In this document: in pieces, positions 5,561 through 7,251 of the stretch
Numbering within the stretch: the first letter of the stretch is position 1
Layout: each line of letters starts with the position of its first letter
NCBI GenBank assembly: GCA_022428035.1
Contig: JAKMDG010000519.1
Coordinates: 1 to 7,251, forward strand
Direction of reading: 5' to 3'
DNA length: 7,251 bases
Source: Longimicrobiales bacterium
Lineage (GTDB): Bacteria > Gemmatimonadota > Gemmatimonadetes > Longimicrobiales > Gaopeijiaceae
The notes under the pieces: generated by a model
Seen by the model: the letters and a program-made list of their open reading frames with translations, nothing else
Told to the model about the DNA's origin: nothing
Database searches by the model: none
Position numbers and translations under genes: made by a program

Positions 5561-6229
5561 ATGTTTGACGATCTTCGCGAAGCCTTCAAAGAGGCGCTCG
5601 ACAACTTCAACAAGGAGCTGAGTCGGGATCAGGTCTCGGAAACGGCCGACAAGCTTTTGATCGGCATGAAGAACGAGATCGCCGACGAGAAGGCTCAGGT
5701 CGCCGGCCTGGACGATCAGCTCAGGACGACCCTCGGGCAGATCGATCGCCTCGAGAAGGACATCGAGACCGCTCGCCGCCGAGAAGAAATGGCGGCTGAC
5801 ATCGATGACGCGGAGACGGTCAAGCTCGCCGCAGAGTGGGCAACCAAGGCCGAAGGTCAACGCGTCATTCTGATCAGGAAGGCAGGGGCGCTCAAGGAAG
5901 AGTTCGACTTCAGGTCCCGTACCGTGGAAGAAATGTTCGAGCGCTTCCACGAAGCGAAAAGCCAGCGCGAAGCGCTGTCGGCCACATCGGGCCGCTCGGA
6001 GGCACGCGAGTCCATCACGGCCGCAGACGATCTATTCGATCAGCTGGATCGAATGGCAGAGAAGATCGAGGGAACAGAAGCCCAGGCTGAGGCAGCTCGG
6101 GCCTTCGACCCACTCGATCTCGACCGACGCTCGGAGTTCCGCGTCGACCTGGATCAGACGCCGCCCTCCCGAGAGCTGGATGCCGATGCTGCATTGGAAG
6201 AGCTCAAGCGGCGAATGGGTAAGGACTGA
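5561..6229 (+). CDS. PspA/IM30-like coiled-coil protein
   Basis: The 222 residues are almost wholly helical and highly charged, with no signal peptide or membrane helix. Heptad-like coiled coil covers about residues 36-75 and 95-180. The segment FDQLDRMAEKIEGTEAQAEA (159-178) resembles the region of PspA/IM30 proteins where a conserved F-x-R-M-E-x-K-I-x-x-x-E-A-x-A pattern occurs. PspA proteins bind stressed inner membranes and form oligomeric scaffolds. The N-terminus (MFDDLREAFKEALDNF) is amphipathic but does not resemble the classical PspA start, and an acidic tail of about 40 residues follows the coiled coil. It may therefore be a diverged relative or an unrelated coiled-coil protein. The start is set by GGAGGA eight bases upstream. 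Lying downstream of an ECF sigma gene, it could be a stress-response target, but the hairpins between them argue for separate transcription units. Confidence 0.68.
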   Translation: MFDDLREAFKEALDNFNKELSRDQVSETADKLLIGMKNEIADEKAQVAGLDDQLRTTLGQIDRLEKDIETARRREEMAADIDDAETVKLAAEWATKAEGQRVILIRKAGALKEEFDFRSRTVEEMFERFHEAKSQREALSATSGRSEARESITAADDLFDQLDRMAEKIEGTEAQAEAARAFDPLDLDRRSEFRVDLDQTPPSRELDADAALEELKRRMGKD

Positions 6230-6231
6230 CG

Positions 6232-6258
6232 GACGGCGACGCATGCGCCCGAGCCGTC
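6232..6258. terminator. Inverted repeat between convergent genes, possible bidirectional terminator
   Basis: GACGGC (6232-6237) and GCCGTC (6253-6258) are a perfect 6-bp inverted repeat with a 15-base GC-rich spacer containing GCATGC. It fills almost the whole 31-base gap between two convergent stop codons. It has no T-tract on either strand. Confidence 0.35.
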
Positions 6259-6260
6259 GA

Positions 6261-6758
6261 CTACTCCACCGAATCTCGGTCTTGGGGCCGTTCCCGAAAG
6301 AACAGGAGCCCCGCACACTCGCCGGCCAGAAAGAGAACATCCTCGCGCAGAGTGGCCGACAGCGGGCCCGTCCGCAGCAGGCCTCCATCGACGAGGAGGG
6401 CCCAGATCCGACCATCACGCGCACCGAGGAAGATGGCGAGGCCTTCCGCTTCTCGATCGAGGAGGGACGGTGCCTCGTCGTCGCCGTACCCGGGCATCGC
6501 GTCCGGATCGACCTCGGTCCGAGCGGGATCCGAACCCAGATCGAGGACGACAAACGGCTCGGCGAGGTGATGCATTCCAGGTTCACACGAGACGATCATG
6601 CCGCGCTCGGCACGAGCCAGGTGAAGAATCCTCCACAGCGGCAGCGCAAAACGAGACTGTTCGCCGTCACCCCCCCACAGTGCCATCGCCCCGCGAGGAA
6701 GGTCGCTTGCCGGTTCTCGGTTGAAGTACCGGCTGATGTCGATGATCTCGTCCGCCAT
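6261..6758 (-). CDS. Hypothetical protein, 165 residues
   Basis: I cannot assign this protein to a named family. It looks like a real soluble alpha/beta protein. Hydrophobic strands and helices alternate with acidic turns: GAMALWGG (24-30), RFALPLWRILHLAR (36-49), PFVVLDLG (68-75), GLAIFLGARDGRIWALLVDGG (106-126, read as GLAIFLGARDG then RIWALLVDGG) and VLFLAGECAGLLFFR (141-155). No signal peptide or membrane helix is convincing. The opposite-strand reading of the same bases is rich in Arg, Ser and Pro and looks like an artefact. The ATG at 6758 is the first good start and has only a short GGA directly before it; it is part of a 12-base perfect palindrome. The gene is convergent with the PspA-like gene and divergent from the GlsB-like gene, so it sits inside a possible envelope-stress neighbourhood. 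Confidence 0.72.
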   Translation of the reverse strand: MADEIIDISRYFNREPASDLPRGAMALWGGDGEQSRFALPLWRILHLARAERGMIVSCEPGMHHLAEPFVVLDLGSDPARTEVDPDAMPGYGDDEAPSLLDREAEGLAIFLGARDGRIWALLVDGGLLRTGPLSATLREDVLFLAGECAGLLFFRERPQDRDSVE

Positions 6759-6767
6759 TCCGGAATG
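6756..6767. repeat. 12-base perfect palindrome over the start of the hypothetical gene
   Basis: CATTCCGGAATG equals its own reverse complement and contains the start codon of the minus-strand gene. It could be an operator for a dimeric regulator or a chance feature. Confidence 0.4.
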
Positions 6768-6791
6768 AACCGCCGCCGGGGAGTCGAGTCA

Positions 6792-6812
6792 AACCACCGG
6801 GACGGGGTGGTT
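6792..6812. repeat. Inverted repeat in the divergent intergenic region
   Basis: AACCACC (6792-6798) and GGTGGTT (6806-6812) form a perfect 7-bp stem with a 7-base loop. It lies between the divergent hypothetical and GlsB-like genes (gap 6759-6887). It could be an operator for either gene; no T-tract follows. No clear promoter pair was seen in this gap. Confidence 0.35.
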
Positions 6813-6887
6813 CCCGCCAAGTCCTTCCGATAACTTTTCCAGCGCGGTTTTTCGCCGCTCGAACGACCCAAGAACTCCGAAACAGCT

Positions 6888-7166
6888 ATGCAGAACTGGA
6901 TCGGCATCGCCATCTGGATCATCATGGGAGCCGCCATCGGCCTCATGATGAGAGCCGCTATCAGTCGCCCGGAAGAGCAGCCCGGTCACGCCCAGGTCAT
7001 CATGGCGCTCGGTGCATTCGCCTCCGTGATCGGCGGCATGCTCGGAGTCGGGATCTTCCACCTGTTCGATCCGCTTGCGCTCAGTATCGGCGGAATGGCC
7101 GGTGCAGTGGTGTTCGCGACGCTCATGACGTTCATTTATCGCTGGGGCCTGCGTACGCTCATCTAG
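6888..7166 (+). CDS. Small membrane protein of the GlsB/YeaQ/YmgE (transglycosylase-associated) type
   Basis: This 92-residue protein has three predicted transmembrane helices, at about residues 4-24, 37-59 and 63-84. Glycines are regularly placed (GAAIG, VIGGMLGVG, GGMAGAV), and a polar loop SRPEEQPGH lies between helices 1 and 2. Size, helix number and glycine pattern match the GlsB/YeaQ/YmgE family, small inner-membrane proteins often linked to stress or stationary phase; no enzymatic activity is established for them. The ATG at 6888 begins the first helix naturally, but no Shine-Dalgarno sequence is visible, so expression may depend on a leaderless or weakly initiated mRNA. It sits divergently from the hypothetical gene and 18 bases before a probable peptidase gene. 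Confidence 0.75.
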   Translation: MQNWIGIAIWIIMGAAIGLMMRAAISRPEEQPGHAQVIMALGAFASVIGGMLGVGIFHLFDPLALSIGGMAGAVVFATLMTFIYRWGLRTLI

Positions 7167-7172
7167 AGCTCC

Positions 7173-7176
7173 AGGA
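7173..7176 (+). promoter_or_regulatory. Ribosome binding site of the partial peptidase gene
   Basis: AGGA lies eight bases before the ATG at 7185, supporting that start over the in-frame ATG at 7197. Confidence 0.45.
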
Positions 7177-7184
7177 TCCGGCAG

Positions 7185-7251
7185 ATGGACAGCTCCATGT
7201 CGGATTTACAGGGCTTCATCGATGAGAACCTCGGACGGTTCCGCTCCGAGC
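7185..7251 (+). CDS. Probable M20-family metallopeptidase (dipeptidase), first 22 codons, 3' end outside window
   Basis: The frame starts MDSSMSDLQGFIDENLGRFR and runs off the window. Sequences of this kind, a short helix with a D-x-N/H-x-x-R-F pattern leading into an E-L-x-x-L-L-R-I-P-S-x-S segment, are typical of the N-terminus of M20 dipeptidases and carboxypeptidases, but the diagnostic part and all zinc ligands lie outside. The family call is therefore tentative, although a gene beginning here is well supported by the ribosome binding site and open frame. ATG at 7197 (MSDLQG) is an alternative start. It begins 18 bases after the GlsB-like stop, so the two may be cotranscribed. Confidence 0.45.
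   Translation, partial: MDSSMSDLQGFIDENLGRFRSE

Noticed and set aside
5524..6374. The 14-mer AGCGGGCCCGTCCG found at 5524-5537 and 6361-6374
   Set aside because: One copy is in a hairpin arm and one is inside a coding region. A single pair of this length is not very unlikely by chance in a GC-rich 7-kb window.
6180..6833. A 217-codon plus-strand open frame opposite the hypothetical gene
   Set aside because: It overlaps the end of the PspA-like gene, is rich in Arg, Pro and Ser, and lacks protein-like patterning; the minus-strand reading is more plausible.

Overview
This GC-rich window comes from a bacterial chromosome. Genes are tightly packed, several starts are GTG or TTG, and Shine-Dalgarno sequences are variable or absent. 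Heme A synthase next to a DUF420 protein implies an aerobic organism with an aa3- or caa3-type oxidase. The combination of a V4R protein, a divergent E1-alpha of the 2-oxo acid dehydrogenases, an ECF sigma factor, a PspA-like coiled coil and an unfamiliar 165-residue protein looks to me like Gemmatimonadota. That placement is an impression from protein character, not a search result. No RNA genes, insertion sequences, phage genes, CRISPR arrays or attachment sites were seen.

Left part (1-2604, plus strand): the 3' part of heme A synthase overlaps a DUF420 four-helix membrane protein by ATGA. An EamA-family exporter follows within about 12 bases, then a small CoA-binding Rossmann protein. The first two genes form a cytochrome oxidase maturation pair. 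The other two appear to be unrelated passengers.

Middle (2636-4727): a minus-strand V4R-domain protein is divergent from an E1-alpha subunit, across a 280-base intergenic region with short direct and inverted repeats. The E1-alpha has no E1-beta or E2 partner in the window. It also has an unusual KCAACH sequence in its thiamine diphosphate loop.

Right part (4728-7251): an ECF sigma factor has a candidate promoter lying partly on a hairpin, and no anti-sigma gene follows it. Two hairpins separate it from a PspA-like coiled-coil gene with a strong ribosome binding site. A convergent 165-residue protein of unknown function, a GlsB/YeaQ-like three-helix membrane protein and the first 22 codons of a probable M20 metallopeptidase complete the window. 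Sigma factor, PspA-like protein and GlsB-like protein together suggest an envelope-stress neighbourhood, but the link is inferred from position only.

Most of the window is ordinary housekeeping and accessory sequence. The items most worth a second look are the ECF/PspA-like/unknown/GlsB neighbourhood, the V4R protein with an unrecognised N-terminal region, the hairpins around the sigma gene and the odd E1-alpha active-site loop.
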